Shown piece after piece: positions 52,006 to 62,098 of a stretch of 64,000 bases of DNA. Under the pieces are notes generated by a model. The model saw only the letters and a program-made list of their open reading frames with translations, searched no databases and was not told where the DNA came from. Both the position numbers and the translations under genes were made by a program. Within the stretch, counting starts at the first letter, position 1; each line of letters opens with the position of its first letter. The DNA is from Wolbachia endosymbiont (group E) of Neria commutata (GTDB lineage Bacteria; Pseudomonadota; Alphaproteobacteria; Rickettsiales; Anaplasmataceae): assembly GCF_964026735.1 (NCBI RefSeq), contig NZ_OZ034692.1:310001-374000 (forward strand), in the 5' to 3' direction.

Positions 52006-52875
52006 CTAACTATCTTCTTTTTTACAGTTTGAAATTATTTGACTTGCTTCTTTCAGTCCATCAAGAGAAAGCAAGTCTTGTGTGCTGAGTGGTAGCCGGA
52101 CAGTATTATGCTCTATAAACCCGATATCATGCAGTAGTGCTTTAACAGGTATTGGATTGCTGGCAGTAAATAGAGCCTTAAAAGCTTTGAGCCAAACATT
52201 TGTTTCCCAACTTTCACCGCTTAGACATTTTTTAGCATATTTATGCACTTCATGTGGCCAAAGATTAGATGCAACAGAAACCAAACCAGAAGCTCCCATG
52301 GCAGACATAGCCGGCATCATGCTATCATCTCCGCAAAATACCTCAATATTTGAAGCAATTTTTTTATATTCAATTAGAGTATCTATAGTGCCACTTGAAT
52401 CTTTAATAGCCCAAAACTTATCATGGTTGGATAAGTTACGTACAGTTTCAGAGTGGAGGTTTACTCCTGCTCTTGACGGAATATTGTAAAGCATAGCTGG
52501 TAAATGTGATTTTTCAAGTAGCTTTTCAAACCATAAAGTCTGTCCAATAATACCAGGTTTTGTATAAATAGGTGTCGTCATCAGATAGCCATGAATTGGC
52601 ATATCTTTGCAAAAATCAAGCCATTCCAGGGTCTGATACAGATTAACTCCTGGTACACCAACTATAATTTTTGTATTTAACTTTAACTTACATACAAATT
52701 CAACTAATGAACGTTTTTCAGACTCAATAAGCGATAAACCTTCACCTGTGCTGCCAAGTAGTACTACACCATTGCTAGCTTCAGCTTGCATTATCAGCAA
52801 ATGCTTCAAACTTTTATAATCTATGCTATCTCCGTTATGACTAAAAGGAGTAACACAAGCAGTCCATAAAAACAC
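52006..52875 (-). CDS. dapA: 4-hydroxy-tetrahydrodipicolinate synthase DapA
   Basis: 289 residues, complete. First step of the lysine/diaminopimelate branch (pyruvate plus aspartate semialdehyde), needed for peptidoglycan precursor synthesis in Wolbachia. Family motifs: TPFSHNGDSIDYKSLKHLL, GSTGEGLSL, YNIPSRAGVNL with the active-site Tyr, AIKDSSGTID with the Schiff-base Lys, and GDDSMMPAMSAMGASGLVSV. Length typical. Confidence 0.95.
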   Translation of the reverse strand: MFLWTACVTPFSHNGDSIDYKSLKHLLIMQAEASNGVVLLGSTGEGLSLIESEKRSLVEFVCKLKLNTKIIVGVPGVNLYQTLEWLDFCKDMPIHGYLMTTPIYTKPGIIGQTLWFEKLLEKSHLPAMLYNIPSRAGVNLHSETVRNLSNHDKFWAIKDSSGTIDTLIEYKKIASNIEVFCGDDSMMPAMSAMGASGLVSVASNLWPHEVHKYAKKCLSGESWETNVWLKAFKALFTASNPIPVKALLHDIGFIEHNTVRLPLSTQDLLSLDGLKEASQIISNCKKEDS

Positions 52876-52959
52876 TGTTTATCTCATATAAAAACAGGCC
52901 CGCGTAAAATTGTAATTTTTCATGCTTTTGGAAAGTTTACAATGAGATTAATTAAATTA

Positions 52960-53442
52960 TTAAAACGGTATTTCATCATCAATTAGTTCATCTTTTATAT
53001 CATCGTTGAAACTATCATGTTTACCTTTGTGCTCTGGCTCATTTTGTTTGTATTCGTTTGGTTTATAATCAGAGTTTGGTATACTGCTACGTGAATCAAG
53101 CAGAGTAAGGACACTATTAAAGTTTTGTAGTAAAACTTCCGTTGTATATTTTTCATTACCATTTTGATCAGTCCATTTTCTAGTTCTTAGTGATCCTTCA
53201 ATATAAACCTTACTGCCCTTGCATGCAAAATCTTTTACAATTTTTACTAGCCCTTCACTAAAAACTACAATATTATGCCACTCTGTTTTTTCAGATCGTG
53301 TCCCAGAAAATTTATCAGTCCAGCTTTCAGACGTTGCTATTGAAAAATTAGCCATTTCCTTTCCATTTTGTGTAGTTCTAATCTCAGGATCTTTTCCTAA
53401 ATTTCCAATTAGTATGACTTTGTTTATAGTACCACCAGACAT
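52960..53442 (-). CDS. ssb: Single-stranded DNA-binding protein SSB
   Basis: 160 residues. OB fold: NKVILIGNLGKDPEIRTTQN, WHNIVVFSEGLVKIVKDFAC, KGSKVYIEGSLRTRKW, EKYTTEVLLQNF. A flexible Asn/Lys-rich linker follows and the acidic tip ends DDEIPF, the docking motif for partner proteins. Complete, own promoter region upstream. Confidence 0.96.
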   Translation of the reverse strand: MSGGTINKVILIGNLGKDPEIRTTQNGKEMANFSIATSESWTDKFSGTRSEKTEWHNIVVFSEGLVKIVKDFACKGSKVYIEGSLRTRKWTDQNGNEKYTTEVLLQNFNSVLTLLDSRSSIPNSDYKPNEYKQNEPEHKGKHDSFNDDIKDELIDDEIPF

Positions 53443-53519
53443 GATTATGCTCTAAAATAGACAATTAAATATGTTTAATTATCTTGTATAAAATTATTTT
53501 TGTCAAATTGAATTAAAAG

Positions 53520-53593
53520 TGCGCTTGGAGGGATTCGAACCCGCGGCCTTTGCCTCCGGAGGGCAACGCTCTATCCAGCTGAGCTACAAGCGC
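53520..53593 (-). tRNA. tRNA-Arg (anticodon CCG)
   Basis: The minus strand reads GCGCTTGTAGCTCAGCTGGA with the D arm, anticodon stem TTGCC/GGCAA around CTCCGGA (anticodon CCG), and a T arm with GGTTCGAATCC, ending CCAAGCGC plus A73. Acceptor stem pairs fully. CCA is not encoded. Confidence 0.95.
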
Positions 53594-53748
53594 ATATCTT
53601 TTGTTATTTTATAGATAAACTGCCCAAGTCAAACTTTTGTTTTAGATAAAGTTATTTATACGTTAAAACCAAGTTAATATTTATGTTATAATAACCAACT
53701 ACAGTTACTAGTCAGCCAAATAAGGCACAGTGCATTTTTTCTGAATCT

Positions 53749-54291
53749 TTACCAATGACCACTCTTGACCATCATGGTTAAATCCTTAACTTTCTTGATT
53801 TTTTTAAATCCAACTTTTTCGTAAACGCAAATTGCAGAAACATTTGCTGTTTCAGAATCAACAAATACGCCTGCAAAACTTTTAAAGACAAATTCATTTA
53901 AAAACGTATTCAAAGCTTTTGTAGCAACACCCCGACCTACGTAATCCAGCTCCCCAATATACCAATCTATAGCAGCGCAGCCTTTTGGAACCCACGAAGT
54001 ATCATAGCCTTGTTCAGGTGGAAAATCGTGCTTGTCATAACATTGAATATAACCAATATCAACTCCATCAACATTGATAATAAAAGCATATATTGGTTTT
54101 ATTATCTCTTGTGTTGTGAGTACCAAACGCTTATATCTCTCAACGTAAGTACTATATTTTTTCTCAATTAACTCTGGTGTCCATTTTATTTCTTTATCCC
54201 ACCACTTTTTGACATGAGGCGTTTCTAACCATTTTAATAACAGTGGGAAATGCTCTTTGCCTAATCTTTTAAATGTGATAATTTCACTCAT
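53749..54291 (-). CDS. GNAT-family N-acetyltransferase (AAC(6')-like)
   Basis: About 180 residues from the ATG at 54291. Pattern of aminoglycoside 6'-acetyltransferase-like GNATs: ITFKRLGKEHFPLLLKWLET with HVKKWWDKE, then DGVDIGYIQCYDKHD, AAIDWYIGELDYVGRGVATK (acetyl-CoA pyrophosphate loop) and ANVSAICVYEKVGFKKIK. Substrate unknown; a housekeeping acyltransferase is as likely as a resistance enzyme. Complete. Confidence 0.85.
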   Translation of the reverse strand: MSEIITFKRLGKEHFPLLLKWLETPHVKKWWDKEIKWTPELIEKKYSTYVERYKRLVLTTQEIIKPIYAFIINVDGVDIGYIQCYDKHDFPPEQGYDTSWVPKGCAAIDWYIGELDYVGRGVATKALNTFLNEFVFKSFAGVFVDSETANVSAICVYEKVGFKKIKKVKDLTMMVKSGHW

Positions 54292-54455
54292 AGCTAAACT
54301 CAATACAGTACATCAACAGTATATGCACATTGTGTTACTTTAAATATAAAAAACTGATATTTTTCAATAAAAATTATGGAAATGATATGAATGCTTGACG
54401 CTTAATTAATATTAAGTTAATATATTAGTATTATGTTTAAGTGTAGGTAAAAAAA

Positions 54456-55049
54456 ATGTTTTCAAATCTTTTTGGCAGGGGTTCTAATAGCCAGGCTGTT
54501 ATTGAAAGTGATGTTGGAGTTAATCCTGTAGAATCTGGAGAATTTACGCAAAGTACTGTTTCTTATGTTCTGAAGCCATTACTTTATACTACAAAATGTG
54601 GAACTAAGGTACTATCTACAACAACAGTAGTTGTATCGTATGCCTTAAGCGGAACTTCATATGTTGTAGCTGGTGCATCTTATATTCCTCATGGCTCATC
54701 AAGAGTGCTTGAAAAGTGTAAAGGAAAAGATGAAAATACAGTAGGATATACAATTACCACTGCTTCTCAGCATGTACTAAATTTTACATCAGGTGTGATA
54801 TACGCTGTATCATATGTACCATATGGTGCTGCGGTGGTTTTAAAAGGAGTATCTGATGTCACAGGTTCAGTAGATTCATATCTATCCACTGAGAAAATAG
54901 AGCAGATTTGCACTAAATCAGACTTACTTGTAGACAACTTATCTAGTATGTTAAAAGGGATAGAAACAGAGGATTCTCCGCAAACCCTAGTAACAGCCAT
55001 GCAAACTGATTCTGTGCAGTCAGATAGATCAGCTCGCCGACACGGTTAA
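54456..55049 (+). CDS. Uncharacterised repeat-containing protein
   Basis: 197 residues, no domain known to me. Small, hydrophobic, rich in Ser, Val, Gly and Tyr, with an internally repeated motif of about 16 residues: SYVVAGASYIPHGSSRVLEK and SYVPYGAAVVLKGVSD, plus a related VVVSYALSGTSYVVAG. The N-terminal 20 residues have no typical signal peptide. Possibly membrane-associated. Followed by a small Ser/Arg-rich end. Confidence 0.5.
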   Translation: MFSNLFGRGSNSQAVIESDVGVNPVESGEFTQSTVSYVLKPLLYTTKCGTKVLSTTTVVVSYALSGTSYVVAGASYIPHGSSRVLEKCKGKDENTVGYTITTASQHVLNFTSGVIYAVSYVPYGAAVVLKGVSDVTGSVDSYLSTEKIEQICTKSDLLVDNLSSMLKGIETEDSPQTLVTAMQTDSVQSDRSARRHG

Positions 55050-55114
55050 CAGCAGTTTCTTTTTTAACTAAACACAAATAAATGCCATACGTCCAAAAGA
55101 TCCATGGAATTTAT

Positions 55115-57031
55115 TTAACAATAAGCAACACTGCTCTTAATAACCTGAACATTTTCTCTTGGCAATTCTTTAATAAATCGAGAAGTGCGCATCGGTTGCC
55201 ACTGATTGTTAATTTCTCTTCTATCTGCGCATGAAATGATCAGCTTTTCTTTTGCTCTGGTTATGCCAACATATGCAAGTCTTCTTTCTTCTTCTAAAGC
55301 TTTACCAGTTTTGTCCTCAAAAGATCTTTGGTGAGGAAATAATCCTTCCTCCCAACCAGGTAGAAATACACATGGAAATTCAAGCCCTTTTGCTGCATGA
55401 AGAGTCATAACATATACGGTGTCGTCACTATTCATGTTGTCCACTTCCATCACCAAGCTTATATGTTCTAAGAAAGTTGTCGCGTTATCGAAATTTTTTA
55501 AGGATGAGATGAGCTCTTTCACATTCTCTATTCGCGCTACACCTGTTACCCCCTCACTTTCAAGCATTTCAATATATCCTGATTGATTTGCTATGGTTCC
55601 AACAAACTCAGAAAGTGTTTTTGTGTTTATTATTCCTCCCCAGGTCTCAATTTTATTTAAAAAATCATTTAGTGAGAACTTAATTCTTTCTGTTACTTGA
55701 TTACTCTCAACTAGAATTTTTGCTGCTTCAAAAAAAGAAATTCTGCTATCCTGAGCAGCTACATATATCTTTCTTAGAGTTGTGGCTCCGATGCTTCTTT
55801 TTGGTCGATTTACAATTCTTTCAAAAGCAAGATCATCATTATTATTTGTAATAAGTCTTAAATATGCAATTAAATCCCTAACTTCCTGACGTTCATAGAA
55901 TTTCATACCGCTTATAATTTTATAAGGAATTGAATATTTTATAAAATACTCCTCCAAAACTCTAGTTTGAAAAGTAGCCCTTACCAGTACTGCAATGTCG
56001 CTGAATCTAAATTGATTAAGCTTTAATATTTGTTCACTTATAAATCTTGCTTCAGCTTTTCCGTCCCATAATTTTATTAGATTTACCTTTTCTCCTTCGA
56101 TGTTTGTCGTCCACAATTCTTTTTCTAAACGAGTTTTATTATGATTGATGACATATGATGCAGTTGCAAGTATGTGAGACGTTGACCTATAATTGCATTC
56201 TAATTTGAAGGTTTTTGCGTTTTTAAAATCATCCGAGAATTTTAAAATGTTTTCAATTTCTGCGCCACGCCAGCTGTATATTGACTGGTCATCATCTCCC
56301 ACACAACAAATATTCGAGTGTTCTTTTGCCAGATATTTTAGCCAAAGATATTGTATTGCATTTGTATCTTGGTATTCATCTACCATGATATACTTAAACT
56401 TATTTTGGTAGTAAGACAGAATCTCAGTGTTTTTATTGAAGAGCTGTATATTATACAGCAGCAAATCGCCAAAATCGACAGAGTTTAAAAATTGTAACCT
56501 CTCTTGATATTGATGATAAACTTTTAACGCAGTTACATATACTGACCTGAACGACTGCACATCTTCCACCTCAGATGGCATCCAACATTTCTCTTTCCAT
56601 TTCTGAATTATATTCATAATGACACTATGCTTTTCTGACAACTTATCAGGGGTTATTTCATTAACAATATTTTTGATTACTTGCAATTGATCATCCACGC
56701 CAATAATTGTGAAATTGGAATTTAATCCCACAACTTCAGCATGCTGGCGCAAAATCTTTGCTGCAATTGCGTGGAAAGTGCCAAGCCATGGTATATTCGT
56801 GTTTGTCAGCTCCAAGACCCTGGACACCATTTCATTTGCTGCTTTGTTTGTAAATGTTACTGCTAATATTTCGTCAGAAAAAGCATAGTTATTTTTAATT
56901 ATATGCGCGATTCTCGAAGTGATCGTCCTGGTTTTCCCCGTCCCTGCACCTGCCAATATCAAAACCGGTCCATCTACCCTAGTTACAGCTGATTGCTGCT
57001 CAGGATTCAGTAGCGCAAGATAATCATTCAT
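55115..57031 (-). CDS. uvrD: UvrD/PcrA-type DNA helicase
   Basis: 638 residues, complete. 3'-5' superfamily 1A helicase for repair and replication restart. Motifs: Q-motif LLNPEQQSAVT, Walker A AGAGTGKTRT, Ia AVTFTNKAANEM, Walker B IMVDEYQDTN, III GDDDQSIYSWRGA, IV FQTRVLEEYF, V TLHAAKGLEFPCVF and VI YVGITRAKEKL. Shorter than E. coli UvrD (720) and nearer to rickettsial homologues. PcrA is an equally valid name. Confidence 0.95.
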   Translation of the reverse strand: MNDYLALLNPEQQSAVTRVDGPVLILAGAGTGKTRTITSRIAHIIKNNYAFSDEILAVTFTNKAANEMVSRVLELTNTNIPWLGTFHAIAAKILRQHAEVVGLNSNFTIIGVDDQLQVIKNIVNEITPDKLSEKHSVIMNIIQKWKEKCWMPSEVEDVQSFRSVYVTALKVYHQYQERLQFLNSVDFGDLLLYNIQLFNKNTEILSYYQNKFKYIMVDEYQDTNAIQYLWLKYLAKEHSNICCVGDDDQSIYSWRGAEIENILKFSDDFKNAKTFKLECNYRSTSHILATASYVINHNKTRLEKELWTTNIEGEKVNLIKLWDGKAEARFISEQILKLNQFRFSDIAVLVRATFQTRVLEEYFIKYSIPYKIISGMKFYERQEVRDLIAYLRLITNNNDDLAFERIVNRPKRSIGATTLRKIYVAAQDSRISFFEAAKILVESNQVTERIKFSLNDFLNKIETWGGIINTKTLSEFVGTIANQSGYIEMLESEGVTGVARIENVKELISSLKNFDNATTFLEHISLVMEVDNMNSDDTVYVMTLHAAKGLEFPCVFLPGWEEGLFPHQRSFEDKTGKALEEERRLAYVGITRAKEKLIISCADRREINNQWQPMRTSRFIKELPRENVQVIKSSVAYC

Positions 57032-57201
57032 TACAGCCCTATAGATTATAGTTGCAATAAGTTAACCCTACTACTTGCGCTATGTAAAGTTTTTGTTGCT
57101 TACTTCCAGTTTGTTTCAAGCAGTGGGCGCCTGGATTGACAAATGTTAAGATTTTAGGTAATATTAAAATATATGCTAATAATGCTAAATAGGTAATAGA
57201 T

Positions 57202-57525
57202 ATGTTTGCTAATTCTAATGGTCAAGAAGAGCTGTCAGCACTAGGAAAAGACAAATTACAGCTTACAGATAATGATAAATCTGAATATGATTGGTATAGC
57301 TGGATCGATCACTTAATATCCCTGGAATATCACAAGGCTATAGAGGAGTTAAAAGCAGATATCAGTGAATTAGAAGCAGATATTAGTGAATTAAAAGTAG
57401 TGATCAGTAAATTAAAAAATTTTGTACAACGTCGGTGCCAAGAAAAGTTAAAAGGTGATATGGAAATAGACCTCAAGCTTGTGAAATGTCTTTATCAGCA
57501 TTTTATAACCCTGAAGAAATTATAA
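57202..57525 (+). CDS. Uncharacterised coiled-coil protein
   Basis: 107 residues. An acidic N-terminal half then a heptad-like repeat LKADISELEADISELKVVIS, which would form a short coiled coil, followed by a basic end. A second ORF (57486-57683) overlaps in another frame and may be its continuation. Family not recognised. Confidence 0.45.
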   Translation: MFANSNGQEELSALGKDKLQLTDNDKSEYDWYSWIDHLISLEYHKAIEELKADISELEADISELKVVISKLKNFVQRRCQEKLKGDMEIDLKLVKCLYQHFITLKKL

Positions 57526-57683
57526 CAGAGTTAAAACGGCATATTGACGAGGATAAATCTAGAGAATCAAATGGGTATACATCTAGAGCGTCAAATAGGA
57601 TAAATAGTCATATTATATTAGTTAAATATTTTACTGAAGAGACCATGCAAAAAGTAAGTGCTAAAACTATGGCATTTATATAA
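57486..57683 (+). pseudogene. Possible frameshifted continuation of the coiled-coil gene
   Basis: 65 codons (MSLSAFYNPEEIITELKRHI onward) overlapping the previous ORF by 40 bases in a different frame, without a ribosome site. More probably the rest of one gene whose frame was lost than an independent gene. No motif. Confidence 0.35.
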
Positions 57684-57766
57684 GACATTGAGAATCAAGA
57701 TAGAAATCAAAAAAAGCGCGATGGATGGCATCTTGCATAATACATTTTATCAAATTTTTAATAATA

Positions 57767-58141
57767 TTACTCTAGATTTTCATCAAAATACGTTGATTTA
57801 CCTTTTTTCTCTTTGTATTCCTCCGCTGTATCTAAAGGTTGTTTTTTAGCTGTAATATTCGGCCAGTTTTTTGAATATTCTATATTTATATCATAAAATG
57901 ACTTAAAAATTTTTTGTTCGCTAGTAAGTAGCTTTTCATCCAGCTCCAAAACGTCTTTTACAGCATCATCAGTTACAATTGCATCCACTGGACACTCAGG
58001 TATGCATACCCCACAATCGATGCATTCATCTGGATTAATGACAAGCATATTTTTGCCTTCATAGAAACAGTCAACAGGACAAACCTCCACACAATCCGTA
58101 TACTTACACTTTATACATTTATCGGTAACAAAATGCGTCAT
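57767..58141 (-). CDS. fdxA: Ferredoxin FdxA (7Fe type)
   Basis: 124 residues from [13 protein letters not shown] (ATG at 58141; an 18-base longer start is possible). Cysteine patterns: [17 protein letters not shown], which supports a [3Fe-4S]/[4Fe-4S] pair, and [15 protein letters not shown]. The C-terminal extension (about 60 residues) is typical of alphaproteobacterial FdxA. Electron carrier in the cytosol. Confidence 0.93.
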   Translation of the reverse strand: MTHFVTDKCIKCKYTDCVEVCPVDCFYEGKNMLVINPDECIDCGVCIPECPVDAIVTDDAVKDVLELDEKLLTSEQKIFKSFYDINIEYSKNWPNITAKKQPLDTAEEYKEKKGKSTYFDENLE

Positions 58142-58321
58142 AAAAAACTGTATATCCACATCATCCTGAGTACATTAAATTAATAAGAAATTCAAGTCTT
58201 TTGGTCAGGACCACGCATGAAAATAGACCTTGTATCTTGAAAAAAGCATCTAATGTTTTAAGCTTAAGCATTAGATGGAGAAGGGAGGCACTCTGAAATA
58301 GGCCTTAGATATAAAATCTGT

Positions 58322-58453
58322 AGCCCCCTGCGAAACAACGTAAAGCAAGTTGCTGATAAAATCTGGTAAGAAATCCCCAGCCCAAAAATTATTAAAAACC
58401 CGTGCCGCAAGTTCACAATTCCGGTTTCTCCTCCGTTAGTAGCTTTTTACGGT
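58322..58453 (-). mobile_element. IS5-like right-end fragment with internal deletion
   Basis: Begins TAGCCCCCTGCGAAACAACG and runs through the IS end up to the transposase C-terminus (AAAACCCGTGCCGCAAGTTC), then jumps to TTTCTCCTCCGTTAGTAGC, i.e. an internal deletion of about 150 bp. Directly abuts the next fragment. Confidence 0.75.
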
Positions 58454-58455
58454 AG

Positions 58456-58795
58456 ACCCCCCTGCGAAAAGGTAGAAAGTAGGTAAAAACGACTAAAAAG
58501 CATGTAAAATGAAAATTTTAGAAGAGTAAAATGGCAATAAGTTACGTGAAAATAGTAAAAACACCATATGTTTTTAGGCAATTGACAGGGCTCACAACAT
58601 CTGAATTTGAAAAAATTGTGGCAAAAGTGCGTCCAGAGTGGGAAAAAATGGAGGTGAAAAAGAAATGTCATGGAAGAAAATCGCATGTTGAGGCGCTAGA
58701 AGACAGGATTTTATGTGTTCTAATTTATTACAGAACGTACATAACGCATCCATTTTTAGGGTTTTTGTTTAATTTGCACAACTCAAATATTTGCA
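58456..58795 (+). mobile_element. IS5-like left-end fragment
   Basis: Begins CCCCCCTGCGAAAAGGTAGA at its outer end; contains the first part of the transposase (58531 onward, MAISYVKIVKTPYVFRQLTG to LHNSNIC). At about 58795 it joins, tail to tail, the fragment on the other strand. Confidence 0.8.
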
Positions 58796-59123
58796 TTATG
58801 CAAATTAAACAAATAGCCTAAAAACCTATGCGTCATGTAGCTGCGATAGTACAAAATTACGCAGAATATTTTATCTTCCAAGGTCGGTAGCTGCGACTTT
58901 CTTCCATGACATTTCTTTTTTTTCTCAAGTTTTTCCCATTCTGGACGGACTTTTTCCATGATTTTTTCAAATTCCTCTACTTTTAGCCCTGTTATATCGC
59001 GGAAATTTCTTGGATGTTTCTTTGGATTATGGTAATTTAACCCCATTCTGCCTCATTTTTGTTTGTACTATTCTTCTTTATGCCATACTTTCATCCTCTT
59101 TTCTCTTGTTTTGCAGCAGGTCT
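58783..59123 (-). mobile_element. Divergent IS5-like left-end fragment (inverted)
   Basis: Encodes on the minus strand the N-terminal part of a related but different transposase (MGLNYHNPKKHPRNFRDITG to FLGYLFNLHNANI). Ends outside at TTTTGCAGCAGGTCT, a diverged terminal repeat. Joins the plus-strand fragment at ATTTGCATTATGCAAAT. Confidence 0.7.
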
Positions 59124-59203
59124 CTTTGTAATATCCAGAAAACTTAATATAGATTTTTTCCTTTGCTATGATATTATATCCTCGTAATCACAAAGTAAGA
59201 AGT

Positions 59204-61009
59204 ATGGATAAGTCAGCGTATGATATCGTAGAACATGAGTACGATGTAGTAGTAGTTGGTGCAGGTGGAGCGGGTTTGCGTGCTACTATTGGTATGAAGG
59301 CTGCTGGATTTTCGGTTGCTTGTGTATCTAAAATTTTCCCAACTCGTAGTCACACGGTTGCAGCACAAGGTGGAATTAGTGCCGCCCTTCGTAACATTGG
59401 TGAGGATGATTGGCGTTGGCATGCATATGATACAATCAAGGGTTCAGATTGGCTTGGAGATCAAGATGCAATAGAATATATGTGTAAAAATGCTGAAAAA
59501 GCTGTTATTGAACTGGAAAATTTCGGTGTACCTTTTTCTCGCACAGAGGACGGCAAAATATATCAACGTGCTTTTGGTGGCATGACAACTCATTTTGGTA
59601 AAGGAAAATCAGCCCAGCGCACTTGTGCAGCAGCAGATAAAACTGGGCATGCGATTCTCCATGCTCTATATCAACAGTGTCTAAAATTTGGTGCCGAGTT
59701 CTTTGTTGAATATATTGCAATAGATCTAATCATGGATGATGAAACTGGTGCATGTTGTGGGGTGATTGCTTGGTCACTCTGCGATGGCACATTGCATAGA
59801 TTTCGTGCGCATAGAGTGGTGTTAGCAACTGGTGGATACGGACGTGTTTACTTTTCTGCAACAAGTGCACATACCTGCACAGGAGATGGTAATGGTATGG
59901 TGGTAAGGGCTAGTTTACCACTTGAAGATATGGAATTTGTGCAATTTCACCCAACTGGAATATATGGATCGGGATGTTTAATGACAGAAGGGTGTCGCGG
60001 TGAAGGTGGTTATTTAGTAAACTCTGAAGGTGAGAAATTCATGGAGCGCTATGCACCAAAGGCGAAGGACTTGGCATCGCGTGATGTGGTAAGTCGTGCC
60101 ATAACAGTCGAAATTAGAGAAGGAAGAGGCGTAGGACCAAAAAAGGACCATATGTACCTAACTATAGCACATCTTGATCCTGAAGTAATAAAACTTAGAC
60201 TTCCTGGAATTAGTGAAACTGCAAAGACTTTTGCTGGAGTTGACGTTACTAAAGATCCAATTCCTGTAATTCCAACTGTCCATTATAATATGGGTGGCAT
60301 TCCGACTAATTATCATGGAGAAGTGATTACCTTAAAGAAAGGTAAAGAAGAAGTAGTAAAGGGATTATTTGCAATTGGTGAAGCTGCTTGTGTATCTGTG
60401 CACGGTGCAAATAGACTCGGTTCCAACTCATTACTTGATTTAGTAGTGTTTGGTAGAGCTGCAGCACTGAGAGTGAAAGAGACATTAAAATCTGGAACAC
60501 CACATAAAAAATTGAGCTCAAGCTGTACAGACTGGATAATAGATAGATTTAATAAAATGCGATTTGCTTCTGGAGAACTCAGAGTAGCAAAAATACGTAG
60601 CGAAATGCAGAACACTATGCAAAAGTACGCATCGGTATTCCGTGTTGCTAAAGTTCTAGAGGAAGGTAAAAAAGCAATAAAAGAAGTAGCAAAAATGATG
60701 CCTGATATTGCAATTGAAGATCGCAGTATGATATGGAATAGTGATTTAGTTGAGGCACTCGAACTTGCAAATATGATCCCACAAGCTCTTATTACCATGG
60801 AATGCGCAGCTAATCGAAAAGAAAGTAGAGGTGCGCATGCTCGTGAAGATTTTCCTGAACGTGATGACGCAAACTGGATGAAACACACTATTGCATGGTT
60901 CGAAGAAAAGAAAGGTCAAATTAATGTAAAATTTGATTATAAAAAAGTGGCTGAAAAAACTCTGAGTGATGAGATTGATTTCATAGCTCCAGAAAAGAGG
61001 ATTTACTAA
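59204..61009 (+). CDS. sdhA: Succinate dehydrogenase flavoprotein subunit SdhA
   Basis: 601 residues from the Met at 59204 (an ATG at 59168 would add 12). Complex II subunit oxidising succinate to fumarate. FAD-binding [17 protein letters not shown], covalent-FAD His region [15 protein letters not shown], substrate/active-site [34 protein letters not shown] and the [16 protein letters not shown] [18 protein letters not shown]-terminus [20 protein letters not shown]. Complete and intact, but no sdhB/C/D next to it. Confidence 0.97.
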   Translation: MDKSAYDIVEHEYDVVVVGAGGAGLRATIGMKAAGFSVACVSKIFPTRSHTVAAQGGISAALRNIGEDDWRWHAYDTIKGSDWLGDQDAIEYMCKNAEKAVIELENFGVPFSRTEDGKIYQRAFGGMTTHFGKGKSAQRTCAAADKTGHAILHALYQQCLKFGAEFFVEYIAIDLIMDDETGACCGVIAWSLCDGTLHRFRAHRVVLATGGYGRVYFSATSAHTCTGDGNGMVVRASLPLEDMEFVQFHPTGIYGSGCLMTEGCRGEGGYLVNSEGEKFMERYAPKAKDLASRDVVSRAITVEIREGRGVGPKKDHMYLTIAHLDPEVIKLRLPGISETAKTFAGVDVTKDPIPVIPTVHYNMGGIPTNYHGEVITLKKGKEEVVKGLFAIGEAACVSVHGANRLGSNSLLDLVVFGRAAALRVKETLKSGTPHKKLSSSCTDWIIDRFNKMRFASGELRVAKIRSEMQNTMQKYASVFRVAKVLEEGKKAIKEVAKMMPDIAIEDRSMIWNSDLVEALELANMIPQALITMECAANRKESRGAHAREDFPERDDANWMKHTIAWFEEKKGQINVKFDYKKVAEKTLSDEIDFIAPEKRIY

Positions 61010-61119
61010 TTAATTATTTGAAAAGCCTGCATTTAAGAAAAAAAGAATTAGTATTATTGGAGCTCTAAATGAGGGAAAAGTTGGCCCTCCATGTGCATTT
61101 GAGGGATATTGCAACAGTA

Positions 61120-62098
61120 GACCCCCTGCGAAACAACGTGAAGCAAGTTGCTGATAAAATCTGGTAGAAATCCCCAGCCCAAAAATTATTAAAAACCATG
61201 CCTCAAATTCACAATACCCGCAATAATATTAAATCTCATGTTATATTTTTTCTGAAAATTGCGGTAAATATTTGACATAATCTTAAAAATTTTGATCTCG
61301 CGAATCTTATTTTCCACTCGCATTCTGAACGATGCCAACTTTCGATTATGCTCCTTTTGCTCCTCCGTTAGTGGCTTTTTACGGTGTTTTTTGTATGGAA
61401 TCACAACATTTTTCTGCAGTTTTTGCCAACCTTGACAGCCAGAATCAGCATATTTTATGCTATCTTTGGGCAACAATTTTTCCTGTTTTCTTATGTGAAA
61501 ATCGTGAATTCCGCCTCGATGTGACTTTGAAATCGACAGAATCTGCCCATTTCCCTCGATCACAATTTCGGTTTTTATTGTGGTCATTTTTTTCTTTCTG
61601 GAATAAGATTTTTTACGTTTTTTTGTGTCTTTTGGCCGCTGTATCGGTTGCTCTGTGACGTCTGCTAAAATTTTTAAAATCCTTTCTGGAGTCAGCGTTC
61701 TATCCTTTTTTATCGCAATTTTTTTGGCCAATAATGGCTCCATTTTCTTCAAAAGTCGACAAATATTTGAGTTATGCAAATTAAACAAAAAGCCCAAAAA
61801 TGGATGCGTTATGTACGTTCTGTAATAAATTAAAACACATAGAATCCTGTCTTCTAGCACCTCAACATGCGATTTTCTTCCATGACATTTCTTTTTCGCG
61901 TCCATTTTTTCCCACTCTGGACGCACTTTTGCCACAATTTTTTCAAATTCTTCTGTTGTCAGACCCGTTAATTGCCTGAAAATATACTGGGTCTTTGAAA
62001 CTTTTGCGTAACTTATTGCCATCTTCCCTCTTCTAAAACTTTCATTTTACATGCTTTTTAGTCGTTTTCACCTACTTTCTACCTTTTCGCAGGGGGTC
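61120..62098 (-). mobile_element. IS5-like insertion sequence, intact copy (979 bp)
   Basis: GACCCCCTGCGAAACAACG at the outer left and ...TTTCGCAGGGGGTC at 62098. One base shorter than the other full copies. Its flanks do not repeat; at right it abuts the interior of a second element, so it is nested in an older copy. Confidence 0.9.
61189..62022 (-). CDS. IS5-like transposase, intact
   Basis: 277 residues in one frame. N-terminal HTH region MAISYAKVSKTQYIFRQLTG, LTTEEFEKIVAKVRPEWEK, then KKMEPLLAKKIAIKKDRTLT (GAG where copies 1-3 have TAG), DDE signatures TEIVIEGNGQILSI, DSIKYADSGCQGWQ and C-terminal VENKIREIKIFKIMSN. Best candidate in this window for the transposase that could mobilise the defective copies in trans. 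Confidence 0.9.
   Translation of the reverse strand: MAISYAKVSKTQYIFRQLTGLTTEEFEKIVAKVRPEWEKMDAKKKCHGRKSHVEVLEDRILCVLIYYRTYITHPFLGFLFNLHNSNICRLLKKMEPLLAKKIAIKKDRTLTPERILKILADVTEQPIQRPKDTKKRKKSYSRKKKMTTIKTEIVIEGNGQILSISKSHRGGIHDFHIRKQEKLLPKDSIKYADSGCQGWQKLQKNVVIPYKKHRKKPLTEEQKEHNRKLASFRMRVENKIREIKIFKIMSNIYRNFQKKYNMRFNIIAGIVNLRHGF

Noticed and set aside
53749..54291. Aminoglycoside resistance gene
   Set aside because: Only the general GNAT/AAC(6')-like pattern is visible; Wolbachia substrate is unknown and context is housekeeping.
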